Shown here: positions 1-8,114 of the stretch, piece after piece | Layout: the number at the start of each line of letters is the position of its first letter | Position numbering within the stretch: the first letter of the stretch is position 1 | Assembly (NCBI RefSeq): GCF_000820165.1 | Contig: NZ_CDDD01000079.1 | Location: 1 to 33,342, forward strand | From: Aeromonas taiwanensis | Lineage (GTDB): Bacteria > Pseudomonadota > Gammaproteobacteria > Enterobacterales > Aeromonadaceae | DNA length: 33,342 nucleotides | Direction of reading: 5' to 3' | Position numbers and translations under genes: made by a program | Notes under the pieces: generated by a model | Told to the model about the DNA's origin: nothing | Database searches by the model: none | What the model saw: only the letters and a program-made list of their open reading frames with translations

Positions 1-5
1 GGCAG

Positions 6-1115
6 TCAGCGCTCCAGCAAGGGGGCCGAGCGGTAACTCCAGAGGCCATAGGTGCGCAGGGCATCCCGGTAGATGCCGAGCAGCTCCTCCGGGCTCGCCT
101 TGGCGAGGGTCGAGAGGGGCTTGTCCGGGTAGGCGATGCTGTCGATGCGGATATTGGCCGGGCCGCTCTGCCAGCAGGCGATTTCCAGCAGGGTCTGGCC
201 CCGACGCACATGGCTCGCGGAGCTCACCAGGGTCGCGTATTCAATCTCGTGGCGGGCGAGGGCGTAGCCGCTGTAGAGGGCGTTCTCCACCGTGCTGGTG
301 GCGTAGTTCTCCTCGATGAGGCGGGAGCGATCTATGCCCTTCTTCGCCAGCCAGTCTGCCATCAGCTTGCCCTCGGTCTGGCGGTTCTGGGGCACGCCGC
401 CGGTGAGGATGACCAGGGCCGCCGGATCGGCCTGGGCCAGGGCGCGGGTGGTCTCGAGGCGCCCCAGCAGGATGTCGTGCATGGAGCCGTCGGGGTTGAG
501 GGCGTAGCCCAGGGTGACGATGGCGCGGCGCCCCTTCTTCTCGCCCCGTCCCGGTCGCTCCTTGAGGGGGGTGGCGACCACCCGGTCGACAGTGTCGAGC
601 AGCCGCTGCAAGTCGGCGGCGCGCCCGGCGTTGAGCTCGCCGACCCGCTTGACGTAGGCATCAGACTTGGCCTGGTTACCCTTGAAACGCTGCCAGGTGG
701 CCAGATAGGTGTTGAGGTCGAGATCGTCCGGCGCCGCACTCAGGGCCTGCTCGAACAGGCCGATGGCCCTGTCCACGTTGCCGTTGTAGATCTGGGCGTT
801 GGCCGCCGAGACGAGCAGATCGGTGCGATAGGGTTCGAGCTGGTGGGCCTCGAGCAGCAGGGTGGTCACCTGCTCCATGTTGCTCGGCATCTTGGCGGTG
901 AAGCCGGCGGTGGAGACCCGGGCGGGAGAGTGGAAGATGCGGGCCGCATCCGCCAGCAGCTGATCCACCACCTGGCGCTTGCTGATGTACTGGTCGTAAT
1001 TCTGCTCCTTCTGCAGGGAGCGCACCGGGGCGGCCCAGGCATCGGAGGAGACGAAGAGCGGCAGCGCCAGCAGGCTGCTCAGGGTCAGGGCAATCGCGGT
1101 TTTCTTCATCATCAT
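6..1115 (-). CDS. Secreted TPR-like / DUF218 (ElyC/SanA/YdcF family) protein
   Basis: The protein is about 369 residues. A signal peptide (KK, then a hydrophobic run ending near ASDAWA-like residues) opens it, so it acts outside the cytoplasmic membrane. Residues about 80-165 look like TPR helices (repeat with NGNVDRAIGLFEQAL), and residues about 195-350 form a DUF218 domain with the typical G-Y-A-L-N, TGG and YA-TS-EN-A features. DUF218 relatives (ElyC, SanA, YdcF) are linked to envelope integrity; the exact substrate is not known. Three ATG codons lie in a row (1115, 1112, 1109). AGGTGG sits 6 nt before the first, so 1115 is chosen over the upstream in-frame start at 1184, which would bury the signal peptide. 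The gene stands alone, downstream of the lysR gene on the same strand. The family call is fairly firm; the role is not. Confidence 0.8.
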   Translation of the reverse strand: MMMKKTAIALTLSSLLALPLFVSSDAWAAPVRSLQKEQNYDQYISKRQVVDQLLADAARIFHSPARVSTAGFTAKMPSNMEQVTTLLLEAHQLEPYRTDLLVSAANAQIYNGNVDRAIGLFEQALSAAPDDLDLNTYLATWQRFKGNQAKSDAYVKRVGELNAGRAADLQRLLDTVDRVVATPLKERPGRGEKKGRRAIVTLGYALNPDGSMHDILLGRLETTRALAQADPAALVILTGGVPQNRQTEGKLMADWLAKKGIDRSRLIEENYATSTVENALYSGYALARHEIEYATLVSSASHVRRGQTLLEIACWQSGPANIRIDSIAYPDKPLSTLAKASPEELLGIYRDALRTYGLWSYRSAPLLER

Positions 1116-1243
1116 GGGGTACCACCTAGGGTCAGGGAGGCGCTGCCATGGCAGGCTCCCGTAATACTTTTTCAATAAAAACATAAGCTTGTTTTATGAC
1201 TACTCTACTCCTTTCCCGATGAAAAAAACGTGAACCGTTTCGG

Positions 1244-2155
1244 CTATCGGGATATCCCGTCTGAAGGCTGCCCCAGGCGCTCCTCCAGAAACGCCAGCCA
1301 GGCCCCCACCTTGGCGGGCAGGTGGCGCCGGCGCGGATAGACGCACCAGATGCCGTGCTCGGGCAGGGCGTGGGCCGGCAGCAGAGGCACCAGGCGGCCT
1401 GCGGCGAGATCGTCCCCCACGATAAAGTCCGGCATGTTGCCGATGCCCACGCCCGCCAGCAGGGCGGTGTGGATGGCGTCGCTGTTGTTGACCTCGAAAT
1501 TGCCGCGGGGGGTGATGGCCACCTCTCCCTCGGGCCCCTGCAGGCGCCACTGGGTGCCGCCGCGAAACAGGGAGTAGAAGAGGCAGTTGTGGGCCTCGAG
1601 ATCCCTCGGGGTGCGGGGCGAGCCGGCCCGCGCCAGGTAGGCGGGGGCGGCGCACAGGGTGCTGTGACAGGGGGCGAGGCGGCGGGCGATCAGGCTCGAA
1701 TCCTCCAGCGCGCCGATGCGCACCGCCACGTCGAACCCCTCGGCCACGAGATCCTGCTGGGCATCGCTCATCTCGAGTTGCAGCTGCACCTCGGGATGGC
1801 GGGCGAGAAAGTCGGGAATGAGGGGAGCGATGTGGCGCCGGCCATAGACCATGGGCACCGTCACCCGCAGCAGGCCGCGAGGGGCCGCTTGCAGGGCGCC
1901 GATGGCATCCTCCCCGTCGCTCGCCAGGCGCACCGCGTGGCGTACCGTCTCGAAGTAGCGATCCCCCGCCTCGGTGAGGGTGAGGGAGCGGGTGGTGCGA
2001 TAGAGGAGCTGGCAGCCGAGGGTCTGCTCGAGCTGGCTCACCTTCTTGCTCAGGGCCGACTTGCTGCTGCCGAGCTGGCGGGCGGCGCCGGAGAAACTGC
2101 CCGCCTCCACCACGGCGACGAAGGCGGGGAGCAGGGCGAAGGCATCCTGGTTCAT
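1244..2155 (-). CDS. LysR-family transcriptional regulator
   Basis: This is about 303 residues, the usual LysR length. The N-terminal winged helix-turn-helix is plain (residues about 5-65: AFVAVVEAGSFSGAARQLG, then SKSALSKKVSQLE and TLTEAG), followed by a LysR substrate-binding domain. I take the start at 2155 because it places the helix-turn-helix a few residues from the N terminus, as in the family; an ATG at 2191 is also open, and neither has a clear Shine-Dalgarno. It is divergent from the two small DMT-type genes at 2255-3173, the classic arrangement for a LysR protein controlling its neighbour. The inducer cannot be read from sequence. A palindrome at 2170-2186 lies between the two starts if 2155 is right. 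Confidence 0.88.
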   Translation of the reverse strand: MNQDAFALLPAFVAVVEAGSFSGAARQLGSSKSALSKKVSQLEQTLGCQLLYRTTRSLTLTEAGDRYFETVRHAVRLASDGEDAIGALQAAPRGLLRVTVPMVYGRRHIAPLIPDFLARHPEVQLQLEMSDAQQDLVAEGFDVAVRIGALEDSSLIARRLAPCHSTLCAAPAYLARAGSPRTPRDLEAHNCLFYSLFRGGTQWRLQGPEGEVAITPRGNFEVNNSDAIHTALLAGVGIGNMPDFIVGDDLAAGRLVPLLPAHALPEHGIWCVYPRRRHLPAKVGAWLAFLEERLGQPSDGISR

Positions 2156-2169
2156 GTTGTTCTCGTAAT

Positions 2170-2186
2170 GGAAACAATGTTGTTCC
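2170..2186. promoter_or_regulatory. Palindromic candidate operator between lysR and the DMT pair
   Basis: The 17 bases read GGAAACAATGTTGTTCC, an imperfect dyad with arms GGAA/TTCC and CAA/TTG. It lies in the 99-bp gap between the chosen lysR start and the divergent gene. LysR proteins usually bind such dyads; binding here is inferred. Confidence 0.4.
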
Positions 2187-2254
2187 AGCATGGCAGATTA
2201 TCGCCATATCTAAAACAATTTACCCTGCTCCTGTGTTCAACCAAGGAGCATCCC

Positions 2255-2731
2255 ATGATCCCCACCCTCATCGAGCGGCGCCCCGGGCGCCTCGACCTCG
2301 GCCAGGCCGTCGGCGCCCTGGCCGCCTTCGCCGCCGGCCTGCTGCTGGCGCTGATGATCGCCCAGAACGGCGCCCTGGCCAGTGCCACCGACCCCTGGCT
2401 CGCGAGCTGGCTCGCCCACGGGGTCGGCACCCTGGTGGCCGCACTGCTGTGGTGCCTGGCCCCCAGGGCAGCAGACCCGGAGGCTGCACCGGGCTGGGCC
2501 TGGCTCGGCGGCCTGCCGGGGGCGCTCACCGTGGTACTGGCGGCCCTGTGCCTCAACTCGCCCCTCGGTATGGCGGGCACCCTGGCCCTGCTGCTGCTGG
2601 GCCAGCTGCTGTTCGGTGCCCTGTGCGATGGCCTCGGCTGGTTCGGGCTGGCGCGCAGGCTCCCCTCAGGTGTGGACGGACTCGCCGCCCTGCTGGTGAT
2701 GGCCGGCGCCCTGCTTATCGTGCTCGGTTAG
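2255..2731 (+). CDS. Small DMT-superfamily membrane protein (YdcZ/DUF606-like), first of a pair
   Basis: The protein is about 158 residues and almost wholly hydrophobic, with four to five predicted membrane spans. Length, composition and tandem pairing with the next gene fit the half-size DMT (drug/metabolite) proteins known as DUF606/YdcZ, which are thought to work as pairs in opposite orientations. The start is fixed by AAGGAG six bases before the ATG. It begins 99 bp from the divergent lysR gene and is separated by 10 bp from its partner, so the two are surely co-transcribed. Substrate unknown. A longer open frame extends upstream through the lysR region but has no start signal and is antisense to lysR. 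Confidence 0.75.
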   Translation: MIPTLIERRPGRLDLGQAVGALAAFAAGLLLALMIAQNGALASATDPWLASWLAHGVGTLVAALLWCLAPRAADPEAAPGWAWLGGLPGALTVVLAALCLNSPLGMAGTLALLLLGQLLFGALCDGLGWFGLARRLPSGVDGLAALLVMAGALLIVLG

Positions 2732-2741
2732 GAGAAACACC

Positions 2742-3173
2742 ATGACCATCCTTATCCTGCTGGGACTGCTCAACGGCGTGGCGGTGAGCCTGTCGCGCAC
2801 CCTCAACGGCCGGCTCGCCAGCGCCCGGGGCGCCCTGATGGCGTCGCTCGCCAACCACCTGCTCGGCTTCGGGCTGCTCGGCACCCTGCTGCTATTGACG
2901 GGGGCCCCCTGGGGGCGCCTCGCCGGGCTCGATCCCTGGCTGCTGCTGGGCGGGGCGCTGGGGGCACTGTTCGTGGCCATCAGCAGCTGGGCCATCGGCC
3001 GGGTCGGTGCCCTGGCCTGCGCCCTGCTCATCGTGGCGGGGCAGCTGGTGGGGGGCGCGCTGCTCGACGCCCTGGCCGGGCGCCTGGGGGCGAGCGATCT
3101 GCTCGGCACTCTGCTGGTGCTGGCCGGTGCCGGCCTGCAGCGCTGGCAGGCCGTGCGAAAAAACAGGCAATGA
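2742..3173 (+). CDS. Small DMT-superfamily membrane protein (YdcZ/DUF606-like), second of a pair
   Basis: The protein is 143 residues with about five hydrophobic spans and a short basic C-terminal tail (RWQAVRKNRQ). The pattern N-G-x-x-x-x-x-S-R-T-L-N-G-R-L near the start and A-I-S-S-W-A-I-G-R-V-G in the middle resemble DUF606/YdcZ half-transporters. GGAGAA precedes the ATG at normal spacing. It follows its partner by 10 bp. Together they probably form a heterodimeric or dual-topology exporter controlled by the divergent LysR protein. That control and any substrate are inferences. Confidence 0.75.
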   Translation: MTILILLGLLNGVAVSLSRTLNGRLASARGALMASLANHLLGFGLLGTLLLLTGAPWGRLAGLDPWLLLGGALGALFVAISSWAIGRVGALACALLIVAGQLVGGALLDALAGRLGASDLLGTLLVLAGAGLQRWQAVRKNRQ

Positions 3174-3360
3174 CAGGCTGGGGCGAGCGACGCCGAATTT
3201 TGTTTCCATATCGAATCGTTTTAGCGCTTTTTATATGGATGCTATCCCTGTACCATCGCCGCCCGACCTGCCACCCGGCCGCTTCTCTGCTCGCGGCGGT
3301 GCTGGCGTCACCCGATACATGCCGTCACCCGGAACGTGAACGACCCCAGGATGGGACCCG

Positions 3361-3445
3361 CCACTAACCTGTAGGTTTGTGGTCTGTGTGTCGCGTGGGT
3401 CGGCACGCACCCCGCCCGACCGCCGCGCGACACCCGTCTGCAGAC
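3361..3445 (+). promoter_or_regulatory. Structured leader upstream of the nucleoside transporter
   Basis: The 307-bp gap 3174-3480 has no gene. Close to nupC it holds three stacked structures. 3361-3382 is a stem-loop (CCAC-AACC / GGTT-GTGG, loop TGTA). 3388-3433 is a long hairpin with two helices (GTGTCGCG with CGCGACAC, and GGTCGG with CCGACC). 3436-3445 is the perfect palindrome GTCTGCAGAC. There is no T-tract, so it is not a terminator. It could be a regulatory leader RNA. CGTCACCCG also occurs twice at 3306 and 3323. It does not match the purine riboswitch core I know. Confidence 0.4.
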
Positions 3446-3480
3446 TTGCCGTATGAAACTCCTCTCTTCATAGGTGCAAG

Positions 3481-4692
3481 ATGACACTGTTATTGAGTCT
3501 GGTCGGTATGCTGGCCCTGATGTTTATCGCCTGGCTGGCGAGTGAAAACCGCCGCGCCATTCGTTGGCGCACCGTGCTCGGGGCGCTCGCCCTGCAAACC
3601 GGCTTCGCCGCCCTGGTGCTCTATTTCCCCCCCGGTCAGGTGCTGCTCGGCGCTTTGAGCAACGGCGTCTCCGCCCTGCTCGGCTTTGCCGACAGCGGCA
3701 TCCGCTTCGTGTTCGGCGATCTGGCGAGCAACGGCTTCATCTTCGCGGTGCGGGTGCTGCCCCTGGTCATCTTCATCAGCGCGCTCATCGCCGTGCTCTA
3801 CCACTTCGGCATCATGCAGTGGGTGATCCGGGTGCTGGGGGGCGGTATTCACCGCCTGCTCGGCACCAGCCGCGCCGAGTCCCTGGTGGCCACCGGCAAC
3901 ATCTTCCTCTCGCAAGGGGAATCGCCCCTGCTGATCCGCCCCTTCCTGGCGGGCATGACCCGATCCGAACTCTTCGCCGTGATGACCTGCGGCATGGCCT
4001 CGGTGGCGGGCTCGGTGCTGGGCGGCTACGCCGGTCTTGGCGTAGAGCTTAAATACCTGATTGCGGCCTCCTTTATGGCGGCGCCGGGGGGCCTGCTGAT
4101 GGCCAAGCTCCTGGTGCCGGAGCAGGAGCGGGTACGCGAGCAGGACGAGATTGCTCTGGACAAGAGCGATTACAGCAACGCCATCGACGCCCTGGCGGGT
4201 GGCGCCATGGGGGGGATGAAGATCGCCGTGGCCATCGGCACCATCTTGCTGGCGTTTGTCAGCGCCATCACCATGCTAAACGCCGGCTTCACCCTGGTCG
4301 GTGAGTGGCTGGGCTGGCCGGCCCTCTCCCTGCAGCTGCTGCTGGGCTACCTGTTTGCCCCCGTGGCCTGGCTCATCGGCGTGCCGGCGAGCGAGATGAT
4401 GGCGGCAGGATCCTTGATTGGCCAGAAGGTGATCATGAACGAGTTCGTCGCCTATCTGGACTTCGCCAGCATCAAGGAGAACTTGAGCGCCCACACCCAG
4501 ATTATCGTCACCTTCGCCCTGTGCGGCTTCGCGAACCTGGGCTCCATCGCCATCCAGCTCGGCGCCATCGGCACCTTGGCACCGGAGCGTCGCCACGACG
4601 TGGCGAACCTGGGCCTCAAGGCCGTGCTGGCCGCAACCCTGGCGAACCTGATGAGCGCCACCCTGGCGGGGATCTTCGCGACCCTGGGGTGA
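3481..4692 (+). CDS. nupC: Concentrative nucleoside transporter (CNT/NupC family)
   Basis: At 403 residues this is the normal size for a bacterial CNT proton- or sodium-coupled nucleoside importer of the inner membrane. Family features include an N-terminal hydrophobic domain, a central region with G-x-S-R-A-E-S and the binding-site motif QGESPLLIRP, a conserved M-A-S-V-A-G-S-V-L-G-G-Y segment, the loop VPASEMMAAG, and NEFVAYLDF near the C terminus. AGGTG precedes the ATG. The gene is monocistronic, framed by a structured leader upstream and a strong terminator downstream. The family is secure. Nucleoside range, and whether the coupling ion is H+ or Na+, cannot be read here. Confidence 0.92.
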   Translation: MTLLLSLVGMLALMFIAWLASENRRAIRWRTVLGALALQTGFAALVLYFPPGQVLLGALSNGVSALLGFADSGIRFVFGDLASNGFIFAVRVLPLVIFISALIAVLYHFGIMQWVIRVLGGGIHRLLGTSRAESLVATGNIFLSQGESPLLIRPFLAGMTRSELFAVMTCGMASVAGSVLGGYAGLGVELKYLIAASFMAAPGGLLMAKLLVPEQERVREQDEIALDKSDYSNAIDALAGGAMGGMKIAVAIGTILLAFVSAITMLNAGFTLVGEWLGWPALSLQLLLGYLFAPVAWLIGVPASEMMAAGSLIGQKVIMNEFVAYLDFASIKENLSAHTQIIVTFALCGFANLGSIAIQLGAIGTLAPERRHDVANLGLKAVLAATLANLMSATLAGIFATLG

Positions 4693-4758
4693 TCCCAGAC
4701 GCAGGGATGACCGGGCGCCGAGAGATGCGGCCGGTGAGCCTGCCCAGGAAACGACCAA

Positions 4759-4794
4759 CCCCGTCTCGCCGCAAGGCGGGACGGGGCTTTTTAT
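4759..4794 (+). terminator. Rho-independent terminator of nupC
   Basis: A 12-bp stem with one G-T pair (4759-4770 with 4775-4786), GCAA tetraloop and a following CTTTTTAT tract lies 66 bp after the nupC stop. Confidence 0.88.
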
Positions 4795-4874
4795 ATGGCA
4801 GCGGGGAGAAGGTCGAGGGGGCTTGGGCAGGGAGGGGAGCCCGGCCGCTGCCCTCTACCGGAGGCTGAAAAGCA

Positions 4875-4899
4875 AGACACCGGCGCTAGGCCGGTGTCT
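4875..4899 (-). terminator. Probable terminator of the DUF3297 gene
   Basis: A 9-bp perfect stem (AGACACCGG with CCGGTGTCT, 4875-4883 and 4891-4899) with a 7-nt loop is followed on the minus strand by TTGCTTTTC. It lies about 40 bp past the stop. The T-run is interrupted, so efficiency is uncertain. Confidence 0.6.
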
Positions 4900-4937
4900 G
4901 GATAGGCGGCGTTGCCCCGGCAAGGCCGGGACAAGGC

Positions 4938-5180
4938 TCAGGCGTAAAACGCCTCGACGGTGCCCTTGACGGTGATCAGCATGGGGTTGCCGTAGCGATC
5001 CTTGGCCTTGGGGGAGGGGATCTTCACCCAACCTTCGCTGATGCAGTACTCCTCGACATTGGTGCGCTCCTTGCCGTTCACGCGAATACCGATCTCGTGC
5101 TGGAAGCACTCCGCCACATAGTGCGGGCTGCGCGGGTTGGCGGCCAGACGGTCGGGCAGTGCAGGTTTGTTGTCGCTCAT
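4938..5180 (-). CDS. DUF3297 family protein
   Basis: This small 80-residue protein matches the DUF3297 pattern: LPDRLAANPRSPHY at the N terminus, then G-I-R-V-N-G-K-E-R-T-N-V-E-E-Y-C-I-S-E-G-W in the middle and K-x-x-D-R-x-G-N-P near the C terminus. The family is common in Proteobacteria and has no assigned function that I know of. Length fits the family. The gene stands alone on the minus strand, converges with nupC, and has its own hairpin terminator. No signal peptide or membrane span is visible, so it should be cytoplasmic. Confidence 0.85.
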   Translation of the reverse strand: MSDNKPALPDRLAANPRSPHYVAECFQHEIGIRVNGKERTNVEEYCISEGWVKIPSPKAKDRYGNPMLITVKGTVEAFYA

Positions 5181-5413
5181 TTTATAGACCTGAGTGTGAT
5201 AAAAAGTGGGTCATTGTAGGCAATGCCCGCCGTGGGCTCAAGGCTGGCGGCGTGCCATGTCGTGAGCTTCTGTGCTCTATGGCGGCTAGTTCGGATCGTT
5301 CCCTTCAAGCGGAAAGCTTGTTTGACCACCCGAGGTGAAGCGGTGATTCTCTCCGAGCTCTACAGGGGCCGGGATGCGGGTGTGGATGGGATGGCGGGCG
5401 TGGAGCAGGGGGT

Positions 5414-5740
5414 CTAGGGGATGCTGAGACTAGCGGCCAAGTGATGAAGATAGTCATAACTGTGCCACTGTATGGCACAGAGAGCGAGCAGGGCTGATGC
5501 CACCAAGGCACCCTGATCCCGGTGTCGGAGTAATATCCACAGGGCATGTAGTATGCAGAGACCCAGACTCACCAGATATATGAGGGCTAACGCCACTTCA
5601 ATCAAATCCGATATACCGTAGGGATCATTCGGATTGTGATAAAGCAGGTCATAGCCAAAGGCGCGAAATCCGAGTCTTAACAGAAACAGGGAAAAGCAGA
5701 TGATGGCCAGTCGTTTTGTTTTTCGGCTGATTTCTGTCAT
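5414..5740 (-). CDS. Small membrane protein of unknown function
   Basis: This 108-residue frame starts with a basic stretch (SRKTKR) followed by a membrane span, then a second and probably a third span (LIEVALALIYLVSLGLCILHALWILL; residues about 75-90), giving roughly three spans with a basic N terminus inside. I recognise no family. No clear Shine-Dalgarno precedes the ATG. It lies at the edge of the AT-richer segment and is separated from the next gene by about 120 bp of AT-rich DNA. It is kept as a gene because hydrophobicity and the positive-inside pattern are orderly and no better frame overlaps it. Confidence 0.5.
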   Translation of the reverse strand: MTEISRKTKRLAIICFSLFLLRLGFRAFGYDLLYHNPNDPYGISDLIEVALALIYLVSLGLCILHALWILLRHRDQGALVASALLALCAIQWHSYDYLHHLAASLSIP

Positions 5741-5862
5741 GCAACTTATTAAATATTCCAGTTTTTACTTATGGAGGAAGGCACAGTGCTATTCCTCTAT
5801 CGTTTGTTGGAAACACGGAAACATCCACCATTATATGTTTTAATGAATTACAAAGTGTTCTG

Positions 5863-6672
5863 TTAGTTGAGAATCTCCTTACAGTAAATAAAAAATGTTA
5901 ACAGTATGAAGAGGATAAAGCTGGCGACATCTCTGTATTCCTCCATGTTTTTTATTTTATTATTGTAGTTTTCAGCGCAACGGGTGTAAACAGTATGAAG
6001 ATCATCGAAAAGAGCAAGAAACTGATTAATTTCTTGTAATGCTTCAGTATTATCTTTTCTCACTGAAAGATACGGGTCTTGCATCAAATCTCGAATAATT
6101 TCTATTCTTTCAATTAGTCCATCGGTATTATAGTTTTCATGTTCATCTTTCATCGGCATTACATTATATATTCTCTGGTGTATCTTAATAATAGCTTCAG
6201 GCCTTTGCTTTAATCTCTCTATGAGAGACGGATATTCATTGATTAAATTATCAAAGGTTTCATTGGAGTTGCCAACCATTATGCATTGGTCTGAATTAGT
6301 ATACTTGATTGATATTGCAATGTTTTCGGTCATCTTGTTAATTGACATTGCAACAGGCTTGGAAAGTATCATCCTATAAAGTTCCAGCATCTGTGCATGG
6401 TATTCTCGCAAAATGAACATATAGGTGTCATCAACAGATTTTTGTCCGGTTTCAATACTTAATTGAGAGATTAAGTTTTTGTCATGTATATAGATATTCA
6501 TATCCCTAAGATTTTTTTCTAGGTCACTTTTAGGTTGATAAAATTCAATGTCTTTATCCATCATCGGTTTGGGGATGTTAAAAAAGAATCGGTCTGTCAT
6601 GAATTGTGCTATGCAGAGTGCAGCAATCCAACTAAGAAGCTTAATACGTGATTTTTTCTTACTTTTTTCCAT
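5863..6672 (-). CDS. Hypothetical protein with N- and C-terminal membrane spans
   Basis: The protein is 269 residues. A lysine-rich start (KSKKKSRIK) leads into a membrane span (about 12-28). Then comes a long, mostly helical polar domain (about 30-245), and a second span at the extreme C terminus (about 248-265) ends in a short cytoplasmic tail. The topology suggests a domain held on the far side of the membrane with both ends inside. Base composition is much more AT-rich than the surrounding genes, and codons follow suit, which suggests recent acquisition. No catalytic motif or family was recognised. No obvious Shine-Dalgarno precedes the start. Confidence 0.65.
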   Translation of the reverse strand: MEKSKKKSRIKLLSWIAALCIAQFMTDRFFFNIPKPMMDKDIEFYQPKSDLEKNLRDMNIYIHDKNLISQLSIETGQKSVDDTYMFILREYHAQMLELYRMILSKPVAMSINKMTENIAISIKYTNSDQCIMVGNSNETFDNLINEYPSLIERLKQRPEAIIKIHQRIYNVMPMKDEHENYNTDGLIERIEIIRDLMQDPYLSVRKDNTEALQEINQFLALFDDLHTVYTRCAENYNNKIKNMEEYRDVASFILFILLTFFIYCKEILN

Positions 6673-6799
6673 TTTTACAAGATGCTTTTTATATGTGTCA
6701 TGTATATGTCTAAAAGCAAAGTTGGATACCCACCCTTTTGTTGGCAGGTTACACCGCGTTTTGCTTAGAAAGATGGGGGACCTGATTTATCTATCCCAC

Positions 6800-8011
6800 T
6801 TATTTTTCTGGGCTATCATCATTTGTGCCCTTATCTTCGGGCACTACAGACACCCCAAAATCAACAACATTGTCAGGAAAAAGAACCCCGAGGCGATTGT
6901 TAGCCTTGTTCCAGCCTAAATCGCGTTTCGCCATGAAGATCTCTACTTGCTCTCGGATTTTCGGCTCAATGCAAGATAATACATACTCAATGAAACCCTC
7001 TACAATTGAAATGTCATGGGATACTTTGTGAACGCCAGAGTGTTCAATAGATACCCCTACAGACTGCGCCCACATTGAACGATACTCTTTGAAAACAGGT
7101 ACCTTACCGTTGAAGAAGACTTCATTGAACTTCAACTTACCAACCGCGAAATTGCCGTGCAGTAAATCGTTTCGTTCATTAACAATGGAGTTGTATTTAG
7201 CACACTCTGGCGAAGACCAGTTGACTTCCGAGGTAAATCCTATGCAGTTGATATGAAGAGATTGAATCTTTACATCAATATTTGAGCGGACAAAGTTGTC
7301 GTAAAGACGTGAGTTATTTTTTATGTCGGGTCGGCAAAGTACGAAGATCAGTAAATTGATGAATGACTCAGCCAGCACCGGTACCATAAACCGAAGAGCC
7401 ATGGATAGCCCTGTCCCGCGATCATAACGAGCTACTAGGCTGGCAAATTTTTCGTTGTAGGCCTGAAATTCGTCTGGTGACTTAGGGTCTGGCAGATTTT
7501 CCTGCTTGGGGTCTAACGCAAGCAAATCGAGCTCACCTTTTAGAGAGTCAATGGATTCTCTAAGGTTCTTGAAAGGGTTAACAAACATCTCCCAGTCTTC
7601 AAGAACCTCTTTGCGGATTCGTGACATCTCCTTCCCGTGTGATGCTAAGTCAGACTTAATTTCTTCAACAAAATCTTCAAGAGAGTAATTCCCCTTAACT
7701 GTCCACTCACCAATCAGATGCACCTCTGACCTGAGATTAAGTCCGAGAATTATTACCAATCCATGCTCACTTGCAAGGGTCCAATCCCAGTGAATAAGAT
7801 TATCTGAGTCGTCTGATCGAAAGAAATTCTGCAGCCCGTTCGGGGGCCCAAATTTGGCGTACAAGTAGCAATACAAGTCCGATGGCTTGAGTTCATTTCC
7901 CAAGCGCCAGATAGCGCTGCCACTTCTTGGCAGTAGCCCTCCTGAAAGTATCTTGGCAATACATGCAGGGGCTATAGCTTCGCTGCCCTCAATAATTCTG
8001 TAATTTTTCAA
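6800..8011 (-). CDS. Hypothetical protein with a HEPN-like R-X4-H motif
   Basis: The protein is about 403 residues, soluble, with no signal peptide. The start is TTG at 8011: AAGGAG lies 6 nt upstream, a far better signal than any internal ATG. Residues about 195-350 are largely helical and contain ERNDLLHG (R280, H285), the R-X4-H spacing of HEPN ribonuclease-fold proteins. The preceding helix (about 205-225) and the following helices (about 335-360) fit a HEPN four-helix bundle. The N-terminal half (1-150) matches nothing I know. HEPN proteins often occur in toxin-antitoxin or phage-defence loci, but a single motif is weak proof. No antitoxin-like partner was identified; the membrane protein at 5863-6672 follows it on the same strand after about 127 bp. 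Confidence 0.7.
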   Translation of the reverse strand: MKNYRIIEGSEAIAPACIAKILSGGLLPRSGSAIWRLGNELKPSDLYCYLYAKFGPPNGLQNFFRSDDSDNLIHWDWTLASEHGLVIILGLNLRSEVHLIGEWTVKGNYSLEDFVEEIKSDLASHGKEMSRIRKEVLEDWEMFVNPFKNLRESIDSLKGELDLLALDPKQENLPDPKSPDEFQAYNEKFASLVARYDRGTGLSMALRFMVPVLAESFINLLIFVLCRPDIKNNSRLYDNFVRSNIDVKIQSLHINCIGFTSEVNWSSPECAKYNSIVNERNDLLHGNFAVGKLKFNEVFFNGKVPVFKEYRSMWAQSVGVSIEHSGVHKVSHDISIVEGFIEYVLSCIEPKIREQVEIFMAKRDLGWNKANNRLGVLFPDNVVDFGVSVVPEDKGTNDDSPEK

Positions 8012-8114
8012 CGATAGCTCCTTAACCGCTAACAGTTATTAGATAGAAGGTAGTGCTCAGAGCCTTCCGTATAACTCTGCTCTGTCTTGACATCACGTAT
8101 ATTGGGCTAAAGAT

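Noticed and set aside
3174..3480. Known purine riboswitch before nupC
   Set aside because: The conserved purine-aptamer core and loop sequences are not present.
5223..5417. 64-codon plus-strand frame
   Set aside because: No ribosome site and no orderly protein features; overlaps the tail of the small membrane gene.
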